Assembly: GCF_013113735.1 (NCBI RefSeq)
Contig: NZ_CP053346.1
Coordinates: 3,362,001 to 3,426,000 of the forward strand
Length of the DNA stretch: 64,000 nucleotides
From: Sphingomonas sp. AP4-R1
GTDB taxonomy: Bacteria; Pseudomonadota; Alphaproteobacteria; Sphingomonadales; Sphingomonadaceae
Direction: 5' to 3'
The position numbers and the translations under genes were made by a program. The first letter of the stretch is position 1; every line of letters begins with the position of its first letter. The notes beneath the pieces were generated by a model. The model was not told the DNA's origin and did no database searches. It was given only the letters and a program-made list of their open reading frames with translations. This document shows, in pieces, positions 37,024-46,026 of the stretch.

Positions 37024-40000
37024 ATGACGAAAACCGCTCTGCTGCGCGCGCTGTTCCTGTCGGGCACGGCCTGCGTCGGCGCCGTCGCCCTTCCGCCCGT
37101 CGCCGCTGCCCAGGCTACTGCGGCACTCCCCAGCTATACGCTGGATTCGAGCAACGCCACCGTCGGCACCTGGAGCCTGAGCGCCGGCTCGCTCGGTTCG
37201 GGCGTCCTCAGCAACCCCTCGACGCTGACGACGGGCAGCAACGTCTTCAACTATGTCGCCGTTTACTTCAGCCCGACCCTGACGGCGACCTACACGTTCG
37301 ATCAGACGTTCGCGCCCGTGGATACGGTGATGATCCTCTACAGCGGCATTTTCGATCCGCTCAATCCCGGCCTGAATGCCATCATCGGCAATGACGATAC
37401 TCCAGCTGCCAGCCATCAGACCGCCGGCATGGGCATCGGCACCAATTGCGGCACCGCCAATTTTTGTCCCCAGGTCTCCGCCGCGCTGACGGCCGGCACA
37501 CCGATCACGCTGGTCATCTCCACCTTCCGTGCCGGCGCCGCCCTGGGCCTCCCGCAGACCTTCTATGCCAGCGGGCCGGGCGACTTCACCGCGGATCAGA
37601 CGACGCTGCCGACGCCGCCGGTGCAGACGCCCGCCGTCACCACGCCCACGCCGGGATCGGCGCTGCCGACCGGCGCCTATCTCGACGGCGGCACGGTGCA
37701 GCTCGACGGCGACGTGACCAGCGATCTCCCCGTTTCCACCAACGGCGGTACGATCGATACCGCGCAGGGCAGCCACACGCTGAGCGGCAACCTCTCCAAC
37801 TATCTGGGCGCGGCGACCGCTGGTGACGTGACGGTGTCGGGCGGCAACACGCTGACCCTGACGGGCGCCAACAATGGCTATACCGGCACTATGATCGTCA
37901 CCGGCAACTCGACCCTGTCGGTCGCCGGCACCAACTCGCTCGGGGGCGGGGGCCTCACGCTCGACAACGGCACCCTCGCGACCACGGCTGCGCTTAACGC
38001 TGCAACGGCGGTGACGCTCGCCGGTACGAGCAACGTGATCGACACCGGCAACAACCTCGTCACCCTCGCGGGCGGTCTCAGCGGCACTGGCGGCGTGACC
38101 GTCACCGGCGGCAATGTCGTCGCCATCACCGGCGCGAACACCGCCACCGGCGGCCTCACCGTCACCGGCGGCACGACCTTGTCCGTCGCAGGCACCAACT
38201 CGCTCGGCGCGGGCGGCCTGACGCTGAACAATGGCACGCTCACCACCACGGCTGCGCTCAACGCCGCTACGGCGGTGGCGCTCGCCGGCACCAGCAACGT
38301 CATCGACACCGCCAACAATGAAGTGACCCTCGCGGGCGGCCTGACCGGCACCGGCGGCGTGACCGTGACGGGTGGCAATGTCGTCGCCATCACGGGTGCG
38401 AACACCGCCACCGGTGGCCTCACTGTCACCGGCGGCACGACCTTGTCCGTCGCAGGCACCAACTCGCTCGGCGCGGGCGGCCTGACGCTGAACAGCGGAA
38501 CGCTCACCACTACGGCTGCGCTCAACGCCGCTACGGCGGTGGCGCTCGCCGGCACCAGCAACGTCATCGACACCGCCAACAATGAAGTGACCCTCGCGGG
38601 CGGCCTGACCGGCACTGGCGGCGTGACCGTGACGGGCGGCAACGTCGTCGCCATCACCGGCGCGAACAGCGCTACCGGCGGCCTCACCATCACGGGCGGC
38701 ACGACCCTGTCGGTCGCAGGTACGAACTCGCTCGGCACGGGCGGCCTGACGCTGAACAGCGGGACGCTCAGCACCACCGCCGCTCTCAACGCAGCAGCAC
38801 CGGTCACGGTCGCTGGTACGAGCAACGTCATCAACACCGGCAACAACCTCGTCACGCTCGCGGGCGGTCTTTCCGGCAATGGGGGCCTGACCCTCACCGG
38901 CGGCAATGTCGTGGCCATCACTGGTGCGAACAGCGCTACCGGCGGCTTCACCGTCACCGGCGGGACGACCCTGTCGGTCGCAGGTACGAACTCGCTCGGC
39001 ACGGGCAGCCTGACGCTGACCAATGGCACGCTCAGCACCACCGCCGCGCTCAATGCCGCAGCACCGGTCACGATCGCGGGCACGAGCAACGTGATCAACA
39101 CCGGCAACAACCTCGTCATGCTCGCGGGCGGCCTCGCCGGCACCGGCGGCGTGACTGTGACGGGTGGCAACGTCGTGGCCATCACCGGTGCGAACAGCGC
39201 TACCGGCGGCCTCACCGTCACCGGCGGCACGACCCTGTCCGTCGCGGGCACCAACTCGCTCGGCACCGGCGGCCTCGCGCTCAACAGCGGCACCCTCACC
39301 ACCACGGCTGCGCTCAACGCTGCAGCACCCGTCACGGTCGCCGGCACGGGCAACGTCATCAACACTGGCAACAACGCCGTCACCCTCGCGGGCGGCCTCA
39401 CCGGCACCGGCGCGCTCACCCTCACGGGCGGCAACACGATCGCGATGGGCGGCACCAGCACGCTCAACGGCGCCATCTCGCTCCAGGGCGGGACGAAGCT
39501 GATCGTGGGTTCGCCGTCCATGGCAGGCTCGCTGTCGGCGTGCGGCGGCATCCTCGTGGGCGCCAACTCCACGATCGGCGGCAACGGCACGATCTGCAGC
39601 ACCACCGTGGCGAGCGCGGGCATCATGTCGCCGGGCAACTCGCCGGGCACGCTCACGGTTGCCGGTAACGTGACGCTCAACACCGGATCGGTGCTGCTGC
39701 TCGATGTGGACGGCCGCACCTATTCGGCGCTCGGCGGCGCCGGCAGCTACGATCGGGTGAACGTGACGGGCGCCTTCGTCAGCCACGGCACGATCACGCC
39801 GAACCTGCGCGGCATCACGGGCTCGGCCAACAACACTTTCACGCCGGTGCTGGGCGATGTCTTCACCGTCGTCACGGCCGGATCGGTCAGCGGCAATTTC
39901 CAGACGATCGTCCAGCCCACCGTCGGCATGGCCGCCAACACGCGCTTCGACGTGCGCTACAACGCCATGAGCGTGCAGCTGATCGTGACGCCGGCGAGCT

Positions 40001-41112
40001 TCGCCACGCTGGCGAACACGAACGGCTGGGTCAGCAATGCGCGCAACACGGCGGCGGCGCTCGATACGGTCCGCCCCGATGCGGCGAACCTGACCGGGCC
40101 GCTCGCGCCGGTATTCGCGGGCCTTTACGGCCTCGACGCGAACGGGCTGCGGGTCGGGGTCCAGCAGCTGTCGGGCGAGATCCACGCCCAGGCACTGCAG
40201 GCCGTCACCGCGGCGTCGATGGCGGGCCTTCAGGTCGTGCGGGATGCGGCCGGCGACGGCTTTGGCGGCTTCGGTGCGGCGGCGCCGCGGCGCGGCGGCA
40301 TCTGGGGCCAGTATCTCCGCTATACGACCAGCCCGTCGGGCGACTCGCATGCCAGCGGCTATCGCAGCACCAATGACGGCTTCGTCATGGGCGCATCGAT
40401 CGCCTCGGGCGAAAAGACAATGATCGGCGTCGCGGGCAGCTATCTGCGCAACACCGTGACCACGGATCTGGCCGCGCGGTCTCAGGCCACGATCGGCGCC
40501 GGCTATCTCTATGGCGTCTTCCGCCCGAGCGAGGCGATGCAGATCACCGGCGTGGTCGGCGGTTCGCTCGCCGATCTCTACACGCGGCGCGCGATCGCCA
40601 CGACGGGAGCGGCCGTCACCGCGACATCGGACAAGCAAGTGCTGGCCGTGATGGCGAGCCTCGATGGCCGGTATCGTGTCGTCGCCAGCGGCGGCCTCAG
40701 CCTGTGGGGTACGGCGGGCGTGAGCGTCAACGAATCGTCGATCGGCACCATCGCCGAGCGCGCGACCTCGTCCGCTTATGCGCTGTCGCTCGAGGCGGAC
40801 AGCCGCGCCAGCACCCAGTCCCGCATCGGCGCGCAGGCGCAATATGCGGTCGGGCCCGCCACTTTGTCCGTCACGGGCAACTGGCTGCACCAGATGGGTG
40901 ACCTGCCCGACGGGCGCCGGACCGTGCGCCTCGGTGACGCGAACTGGCAGATCCAGAGCGTCCGCCTGAACCGCAACGGCTTCAGCTATGGCGGCTCGCT
41001 CCGCACGCGGCTGGGCCAGCGCATGATGGCGCAGGTGAGCTACGAGCGCAGCGATCTGGGCGATCATGCCAATGGCAACCGCCTCGCGGTGGGTCTCCAG
41101 CTGCTCTTCTGA
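37024..41112 (+). CDS. Autotransporter with repetitive passenger domain
   Basis: Type Va secreted protein of 1362 residues. The signal peptide ends near AAAQA (about residue 31). A non-repetitive N-terminal domain (about 35-220, ending in a Pro/Thr linker PTPPVQTPAVTTPTP) is followed by a beta-helix passenger with six 88-residue repeats rich in Gly, Thr, Asn and Ala (about 297-824), then a short PATR-like region and a C-terminal autotransporter beta-barrel (about 1090-1362, ending VGLQLLF, terminal Phe as expected). The start at 37024 gives the signal peptide; the in-frame ATG at 36937 does not. Likely an adhesin or surface structure. Confidence 0.9.
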   Translation: MTKTALLRALFLSGTACVGAVALPPVAAAQATAALPSYTLDSSNATVGTWSLSAGSLGSGVLSNPSTLTTGSNVFNYVAVYFSPTLTATYTFDQTFAPVDTVMILYSGIFDPLNPGLNAIIGNDDTPAASHQTAGMGIGTNCGTANFCPQVSAALTAGTPITLVISTFRAGAALGLPQTFYASGPGDFTADQTTLPTPPVQTPAVTTPTPGSALPTGAYLDGGTVQLDGDVTSDLPVSTNGGTIDTAQGSHTLSGNLSNYLGAATAGDVTVSGGNTLTLTGANNGYTGTMIVTGNSTLSVAGTNSLGGGGLTLDNGTLATTAALNAATAVTLAGTSNVIDTGNNLVTLAGGLSGTGGVTVTGGNVVAITGANTATGGLTVTGGTTLSVAGTNSLGAGGLTLNNGTLTTTAALNAATAVALAGTSNVIDTANNEVTLAGGLTGTGGVTVTGGNVVAITGANTATGGLTVTGGTTLSVAGTNSLGAGGLTLNSGTLTTTAALNAATAVALAGTSNVIDTANNEVTLAGGLTGTGGVTVTGGNVVAITGANSATGGLTITGGTTLSVAGTNSLGTGGLTLNSGTLSTTAALNAAAPVTVAGTSNVINTGNNLVTLAGGLSGNGGLTLTGGNVVAITGANSATGGFTVTGGTTLSVAGTNSLGTGSLTLTNGTLSTTAALNAAAPVTIAGTSNVINTGNNLVMLAGGLAGTGGVTVTGGNVVAITGANSATGGLTVTGGTTLSVAGTNSLGTGGLALNSGTLTTTAALNAAAPVTVAGTGNVINTGNNAVTLAGGLTGTGALTLTGGNTIAMGGTSTLNGAISLQGGTKLIVGSPSMAGSLSACGGILVGANSTIGGNGTICSTTVASAGIMSPGNSPGTLTVAGNVTLNTGSVLLLDVDGRTYSALGGAGSYDRVNVTGAFVSHGTITPNLRGITGSANNTFTPVLGDVFTVVTAGSVSGNFQTIVQPTVGMAANTRFDVRYNAMSVQLIVTPASFATLANTNGWVSNARNTAAALDTVRPDAANLTGPLAPVFAGLYGLDANGLRVGVQQLSGEIHAQALQAVTAASMAGLQVVRDAAGDGFGGFGAAAPRRGGIWGQYLRYTTSPSGDSHASGYRSTNDGFVMGASIASGEKTMIGVAGSYLRNTVTTDLAARSQATIGAGYLYGVFRPSEAMQITGVVGGSLADLYTRRAIATTGAAVTATSDKQVLAVMASLDGRYRVVASGGLSLWGTAGVSVNESSIGTIAERATSSAYALSLEADSRASTQSRIGAQAQYAVGPATLSVTGNWLHQMGDLPDGRRTVRLGDANWQIQSVRLNRNGFSYGGSLRTRLGQRMMAQVSYERSDLGDHANGNRLAVGLQLLF
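37912..39495 (+). repeat. Six tandem 264-bp repeats within the autotransporter gene
   Basis: The codons for TLSVAGTNSLG begin at 37912, 38176, 38440, 38704, 38968 and 39232: every interval is exactly 264 bp (88 codons). Copies 2 and 3 are the most similar at nucleotide level, suggesting recent duplication. The last copy diverges in its second half (GALTLTGGNTIAMGG). No indels break the period. Confidence 0.95.
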
Positions 41113-41120
41113 TCCGGTCC

Positions 41121-41159
41121 CGGCCTGCCGCGCCGTCTTGTCGGCGGCGCGGCAGGCCG
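41121..41159 (+). terminator. Strong hairpin after the autotransporter gene
   Basis: Perfect 15-bp GC stem: CGGCCTGCCGCGCCG (41121-41135) and its reverse complement (41145-41159) around a 9-base loop, 8 bp after the stop codon. No T-run follows, so it may need Rho or act as a 3' stabiliser. Confidence 0.65.
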
Positions 41160-41349
41160 ATCACGTATCGCCGGCGGAGCGGCGCTTCCGCCGCATCGAC
41201 GAGGCCGTCGGCGCCAGGCACCGGAGAGGCTGGCGCATCGCGTAGGCGCGCGCGAATGCTCACCTCCAGCACACGATAGCGTCTTCCATCCGACCGGGGC
41301 GTTCCTTCGGCACTGCGCATTGGACTCTTTCCCCCGCGAACCGAGCATG

Positions 41350-41379
41350 TAGTATGCACGGTGACTCGATTACATACAT
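41350..41379. promoter_or_regulatory. Paired operator upstream of GH35-GH31 genes
   Basis: TAGTATGCAC (41350-41359) and TTACATACAT (41370-41379) each match the TTGYATRCAA palindrome with two mismatches and are 20 bp apart, ending 20 bp before the GH35 start codon. This is the weakest of the six pairs by sequence but has the same spacing. It extends the inferred GntR regulon to the glycosidase genes. Confidence 0.45.
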
Positions 41380-41399
41380 CGAGCGCAGAGGGGGCGGCG

Positions 41400-43010
41400 A
41401 TGCGATCCTTATATGTGATGGCGGGGTTGCTCGCCGTGCCGGCCATGGCCGGGGTGGGGACGCCGATTCCCCGGATCGAGACCAAGGCGGGGCGCCATGC
41501 TCTGATCGTGGATGGCGCGCCGTTTCTGATCCTCGGCGGGCAGGTGAACAACGGCTCCAATTATCCGGCGCCGCTGGCCACGGCGTGGCCGGTGCTGGAT
41601 CGTATCCACGCCAATACGGTGGAAGTGCCCGTGGCCTGGCAGCAGATCGAGCCGGAGGAAGGCAGGTTTGACTGGTCGTTCGTGCAGCATCTGCTCGATG
41701 AGGCACGCCTACATGACAAGCGCGTCGTGTTGCTCTGGTTCGGCACCTGGAAGAACAGCTCGCCCGCGTACACGCCCGATTGGGTGAAGCTCGACAATCG
41801 CCGCTTTCCGCGCATGAAGCGGCGCGACGGCTCCGATCATGACGTCCTGTCCGCGCACGGGGCGCAGACGTTGGATGCCGATCGCCGCGCCTTCGTGAAG
41901 TTGATGGAATATCTGCGCGATCATGATCCGCAGAATACGGTGATCCTCGTCCAGCCCGAGAATGAGGTGGGCAGCTATCGCAATCCGCGCGATTATTCGG
42001 CCGGGGCGAACCGGCTGTTCGCGCAGCCCATCCCGGTCGCGCTGGCGAAGGCGACCGGCAAGCGGGGCACGTGGGCCGAGGCGTTCGGCGCGCAAGCCGA
42101 TCGTGCGTTCAACACCTGGTATGTCGCCTCTTATGTCGGGGCGATCGCGGCGGCCGGCAAGGCGGTGAAGCCGCTGCCCATGTACGTGAACGCCGCGCTG
42201 GGCGGCCCGATCGCGATACCCGATCCCGAAAAGGTCGAGAGCGGCGGCCCGCAGCAGGACGTGATCGACATCTGGAAGGCGGCCGCGCCCGCAATCGATT
42301 TCGAGGCGCCCGACATCTACGATCGCAACGGCACCAACGCCGCCATCTATCTCGAAAAATATGCGCGGCCGGATAACCCGCTGATGGTGCCGGAGATCGG
42401 CAACGCGCGCGATTTCGCGCGGCATGTCTATGCGGCGCTGGGGCGTGGCGCGATCGGCTTCGCGCCGTTCGGCATGGATGAGAGCGGCTATTCCAATTAT
42501 CCGCTCGGCGCGAAGACGCTGGATGCGCCGACGCTCGATGCGTTCGCGCTGCCCTATCAGGCGGTCGGCTCGGTCATGCGGGATTGGGCGCGGCTGGCGT
42601 GGGAGCGGCCGACCTGGGGCGTGGCCCGTCCGGACGATGCCCAGCCGGTCACGACGCGCATGGGCGACTGGGCGGTGCGCGTGAGCTGGGGCGAATGGCA
42701 GTTCGGATCGAAGGCCTCGACTTCGCTCAAGGCCGATCCGCCGGCCTGGGCGGACGAGAAGGTCGGCGGCGTCGCGCTGCTGCAGCTGTCGGACACCGAA
42801 TTCCTGCTCGTCGGGGATCATGCGCGCGTCGAAGTCTCGGCGGCGGCCGGCACGCCGTCGGGCGGGATGGTGGTGCGCGTGGAAGAGGGCGCGTTCAAGG
42901 CCGGAAAATGGGAGCGCACCAGCATCTGGAACGGCGATCTCACCGATTACGGCATCAATCTCGTCGATCGCCCGCAGGTGCTGAAGATCGTGATGGGGCG
43001 CTTTCGCTAA
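41400..43010 (+). CDS. Glycoside hydrolase family 35 beta-galactosidase with DUF5597-like C-terminus
   Basis: Exported retaining beta-galactosidase-type enzyme, 536 residues. The start at 41400 follows GAGGGGG and gives the signal peptide MRSLYVMAGLLAVPAMAG. The catalytic TIM barrel begins with LIVDGAPFLILGGQVNN. Acid/base is E189 in QPENEVGSY and the nucleophile is E332 in MVPEIGN. The C-terminal beta domain (from about 400) resembles DUF5597. GH35 enzymes of this build release terminal galactose from plant oligosaccharides. It is followed 26 bp later by a GH31 gene; the pair recalls the xyloglucan side-chain enzymes of Cellvibrio. Confidence 0.88.
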   Translation: MRSLYVMAGLLAVPAMAGVGTPIPRIETKAGRHALIVDGAPFLILGGQVNNGSNYPAPLATAWPVLDRIHANTVEVPVAWQQIEPEEGRFDWSFVQHLLDEARLHDKRVVLLWFGTWKNSSPAYTPDWVKLDNRRFPRMKRRDGSDHDVLSAHGAQTLDADRRAFVKLMEYLRDHDPQNTVILVQPENEVGSYRNPRDYSAGANRLFAQPIPVALAKATGKRGTWAEAFGAQADRAFNTWYVASYVGAIAAAGKAVKPLPMYVNAALGGPIAIPDPEKVESGGPQQDVIDIWKAAAPAIDFEAPDIYDRNGTNAAIYLEKYARPDNPLMVPEIGNARDFARHVYAALGRGAIGFAPFGMDESGYSNYPLGAKTLDAPTLDAFALPYQAVGSVMRDWARLAWERPTWGVARPDDAQPVTTRMGDWAVRVSWGEWQFGSKASTSLKADPPAWADEKVGGVALLQLSDTEFLLVGDHARVEVSAAAGTPSGGMVVRVEEGAFKAGKWERTSIWNGDLTDYGINLVDRPQVLKIVMGRFR

Positions 43011-43035
43011 ACCCGTAGAACAGGGACCGACCCGG

Positions 43036-45912
43036 ATGAGGATGAAGCTGATCGTCGCGCTTGTGGCTGGGAGCGCAGCCGGTGGGATCCAGGCGCAGAG
43101 CGTCCAGCCTGTTCCGGACGGGATCGTCGTGACGCCCGCGCAGGGGCCGGTGGGTCGGATCGCCCTGTCGGTGCATGGCGACGGAATCTTTCATGTCGTG
43201 GCGCGCCCGCGCGCGGGCGGCGGACCGCTCGGCCCGAGCCTGATGGCGCCGTCACCGCCTGCGCCGGGCGCGTTCACCGTCACGAACCGGGCCGGGCACG
43301 CGATCGTGAAGACGGCGGCGTCGGCGGCGGACGTCGATCTTACGACGGGCGCGATCCGGTTTCTCGATCCCGAGGGGAAGGAATTGCTGGCGGAGGCGGG
43401 GGTGACGGCGTTTCGTCCCGTCTCGATCGACGGCAAGCCGTATGTCGCCGTGTCGCAGCAGTTCAACCGGGGCACGGACGAGGGGCTGTACGGCCTCGGC
43501 CAGCACCAGAACATGCAGATGGATTATAATGGCGAAGACGTCGATCTTCTCCAGCACAACATGGACATTGCCGTGCCGTTCCTCGTCTCGACGCGGGGTT
43601 ATGGCCTGCTGTGGGACAACAATGCGATCAGTCGTTTCGGCAATCCCAAACCCTATAGCTTCGTCGGTGGTACGGAGCCCGGCGCGCTGACGGTGACGAG
43701 CGGCAATAAGCCCGGCTGGAAGGCGGAGTATCTGCTCGACGGAAAACCCGTCGTCACCCGGCAGGAAGCCACGATCGACTATCAGTATCTCGACGATCAG
43801 GCGAAATGGCCCGAGGCGGCGAAGTCGAAGACCGTCGCGGCGACGGGCGGCCAGAATACGGCCGGCAACGCCACGCAGACCCAGAGCGTGATCTGGACCG
43901 GCGACGTGCATCCGGCCGTCACCGGTGTCCACAAATTCCGGCTGTACGGCTCCAGCTACTTCAAGGTGTTCGTCGACGGACGCGAGGTGCTGAACCGCTG
44001 GCGCCAGAACTGGAACCCCTGGTACGCCAATTTCGAGGTGCCGCTGACGGCGGGCAAGCCGGCGGCGATCCGGGTCGAGTGGGCACCCAATGCCGGCTAT
44101 ATCGCGCTGTTCCACAGCGATCCGCTGCCGGAGGCGGATCGCCACTCGATCTGGTTTTCCAGCGAGGTGGGGCAGGCCAAGGATTATTGGTTCATCCCCG
44201 GCGGATCGATCGACAAGGCGATGGCTGGCTATCGCCATCTGACCGGCAAGGCCGAGATGATGCCCAAATGGGCCTATGGCTTCTGGCAGTCACGCCAGCG
44301 CTATGAGACGCAGGATCAATTGCTCTCGGTGGTCGATCGCTATCGGCAGCTGGATATCCCGCTCGACAATATCGTGCTGGACTGGCGCTACTGGCGCGAT
44401 CCCGAATGGGGCAGCCACCGCTTCGATGCGACGCGCTTCCCGGACCCCGCCGGGATGATCGCGCAGGTGCACGACGCGCATGCGAATTTCATGATCTCGG
44501 TCTGGCCGAAATTCTATCCGACGACCGACACGTACAAGGAACTGGCGGCGGCCGGTGCGGTCTATTCCGGCAATCTGCGGCAGGGCAATCGCGACTGGGT
44601 GGGGCCGGGCTATGCCAGCACCTTCTACGATCCCTATTCGGCGCAGGGGCGCGACCTCTTCTGGAAGCAGGTCGAGCAGCGGCTGGGCGTGCTGGGCGTG
44701 GATGCCTGGTGGGCGGATGCGTCGGAGCCGGACATGCATTCCAACGCCTCGCTGGCAAAGCGCATCGACGCGCTCGGCCCGAATGCGCTGGGCCCCGGAG
44801 AGGCCTATTTCAACAGCTATCCGCTGATGAATGCGCGCGCCTTCTACGACGGCTGGACGCGCTTCAAGCCGGATGTGCGGCCGTTCATCCTGACGCGATC
44901 GGGCTTTGCCGGGCTGCAGCGTTATGGCGCGGCGATCTGGTCCGGCGACGTCGCGAGCCGCTGGTATGATCTGAAGGCGCAGATCTCAGCGGGCGTGAAC
45001 GCTTCCATGTCCGGCATTCCCAACTGGACGCACGACATTGGCGGTTTCGCGCTGGAAGATCGCTTTTCGGCCAGGAACACCAGGGCTGCCGATCTCGACG
45101 AGTGGCGCGAGCTGAACCTGCGCTGGTTCCAGTTCGGCGCGTTCAGCCCGCTGTTCCGCAGCCACGGCGAGGCGCCCTATCGCGAGATTTTCGAGATCAG
45201 CCCGGAAGGCTCGCCGATGCGCGCCACGATGATCGCCTATGATCGTCTGCGCTACCGGCTGATGCCCTATATCTACACGCTCGGCGCGGACACGTGGATG
45301 AAGGACGGCAGCATCATGCGCCCGCTCGCCGCCGACTTTCCCGACGATGGCGCGGCGCGTCGTCTGAGCGACGAATATCTGTTCGGGGATGCGTTTCTCG
45401 CGGCACCCGTGACCGAATATCGGGCGAGGGCGCGGCAGGTTTATTTCCCCGGTGCTGGCGACTGGTACGACTTCGCGACCGGGGAAATGCATCGCGGCGG
45501 CACGACAGCGTCCGTAGCGGCTCCGGCGGAGCGCATGCCCTTGTTCGTGCGTGCGGGCGCGATCGTCCCGACCGGGCCGGTCACGCACTATGTCGACGAG
45601 AGGCCCGATGCGCCACTGACCCTGCTGGTGTTCGTGGGCGCCGACGGGCGCTTCTCGCTCTACGAGGATGACGGGCGCTCGCTCGCCTACAAGAGCGGCG
45701 CCTTCTCCCGTACCCCGATCACCTATGACGACGGGAGCGGGGACGTCTCGATCGGCACGCGCGAAGGGCAGGGCTGGAAAGGCATGCCCGCGAGCAGGAC
45801 GATCCGGGTTCGCTGGATCGGCACGGGCAAGGCCGGGATCGAAGACGCGAGCCCCGATGCCGAGGTCACCTATAACGGCGCGCCGATCGTCCTGCACCGT
45901 CCGCGCGGCTGA
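43036..45912 (+). CDS. Glycoside hydrolase family 31 enzyme with inserted PA14 domain, probable alpha-xylosidase
   Basis: 958 residues with signal peptide to about residue 22. An N-terminal GH31 beta-sandwich is interrupted by a PA14-like domain (about 286-365, SVIWTGDVHPAVTG to GYIALFHSDP). The catalytic barrel carries nucleophile D561 in WWADASEPD and acid/base D638 in IWSGDVAS; C-terminal beta domains follow. PA14-inserted GH31 enzymes are known alpha-xylosidases acting on xyloglucan oligosaccharides. It is cotranscribed with GH35. Specificity for xylose rather than glucose is inferred from architecture and neighbour. Confidence 0.85.
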   Translation: MRMKLIVALVAGSAAGGIQAQSVQPVPDGIVVTPAQGPVGRIALSVHGDGIFHVVARPRAGGGPLGPSLMAPSPPAPGAFTVTNRAGHAIVKTAASAADVDLTTGAIRFLDPEGKELLAEAGVTAFRPVSIDGKPYVAVSQQFNRGTDEGLYGLGQHQNMQMDYNGEDVDLLQHNMDIAVPFLVSTRGYGLLWDNNAISRFGNPKPYSFVGGTEPGALTVTSGNKPGWKAEYLLDGKPVVTRQEATIDYQYLDDQAKWPEAAKSKTVAATGGQNTAGNATQTQSVIWTGDVHPAVTGVHKFRLYGSSYFKVFVDGREVLNRWRQNWNPWYANFEVPLTAGKPAAIRVEWAPNAGYIALFHSDPLPEADRHSIWFSSEVGQAKDYWFIPGGSIDKAMAGYRHLTGKAEMMPKWAYGFWQSRQRYETQDQLLSVVDRYRQLDIPLDNIVLDWRYWRDPEWGSHRFDATRFPDPAGMIAQVHDAHANFMISVWPKFYPTTDTYKELAAAGAVYSGNLRQGNRDWVGPGYASTFYDPYSAQGRDLFWKQVEQRLGVLGVDAWWADASEPDMHSNASLAKRIDALGPNALGPGEAYFNSYPLMNARAFYDGWTRFKPDVRPFILTRSGFAGLQRYGAAIWSGDVASRWYDLKAQISAGVNASMSGIPNWTHDIGGFALEDRFSARNTRAADLDEWRELNLRWFQFGAFSPLFRSHGEAPYREIFEISPEGSPMRATMIAYDRLRYRLMPYIYTLGADTWMKDGSIMRPLAADFPDDGAARRLSDEYLFGDAFLAAPVTEYRARARQVYFPGAGDWYDFATGEMHRGGTTASVAAPAERMPLFVRAGAIVPTGPVTHYVDERPDAPLTLLVFVGADGRFSLYEDDGRSLAYKSGAFSRTPITYDDGSGDVSIGTREGQGWKGMPASRTIRVRWIGTGKAGIEDASPDAEVTYNGAPIVLHRPRG

Positions 45913-45970
45913 TATCGTTTGATCCGGGCGAGCGGGCTGCCCGTCCGCTCGCTGGCTTGCCAGCCGCACA

Positions 45971-46003
45971 AAAAAATCCCGGCCCTTTGTGGGGGCCGGG
46001 ATT
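45971..46003. terminator. Intrinsic terminator between GH31 and TonB receptor
   Basis: Stem AATCCCGGCCC (45975-45985) with GGGCCGGGATT (45993-46003), 7-base loop. Read on the minus strand it is followed by a run of seven T, a classic terminator for the receptor gene; on the plus strand it can serve the convergent GH31 gene. Confidence 0.88.
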
Positions 46004-46026
46004 CAGGGGGAAGATCGTCGGGGCGA

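Noticed and set aside
36551..37067. Minus-strand frames of 151 and 162 codons before the autotransporter
   Set aside because: They overlap the autotransporter start, have no family resemblance and no ribosome binding site.
37912..39495. Possible CRISPR array
   Set aside because: The repeats are contiguous 264-bp coding units without spacers, and no cas gene is present.
37003..41067. 1354-codon open frame antisense to the autotransporter
   Set aside because: It is a shadow of high-GC codon use; the repeat period of 264 is divisible by three, so a stop-free antisense frame is copied in every repeat. The sense strand has a signal peptide and barrel.
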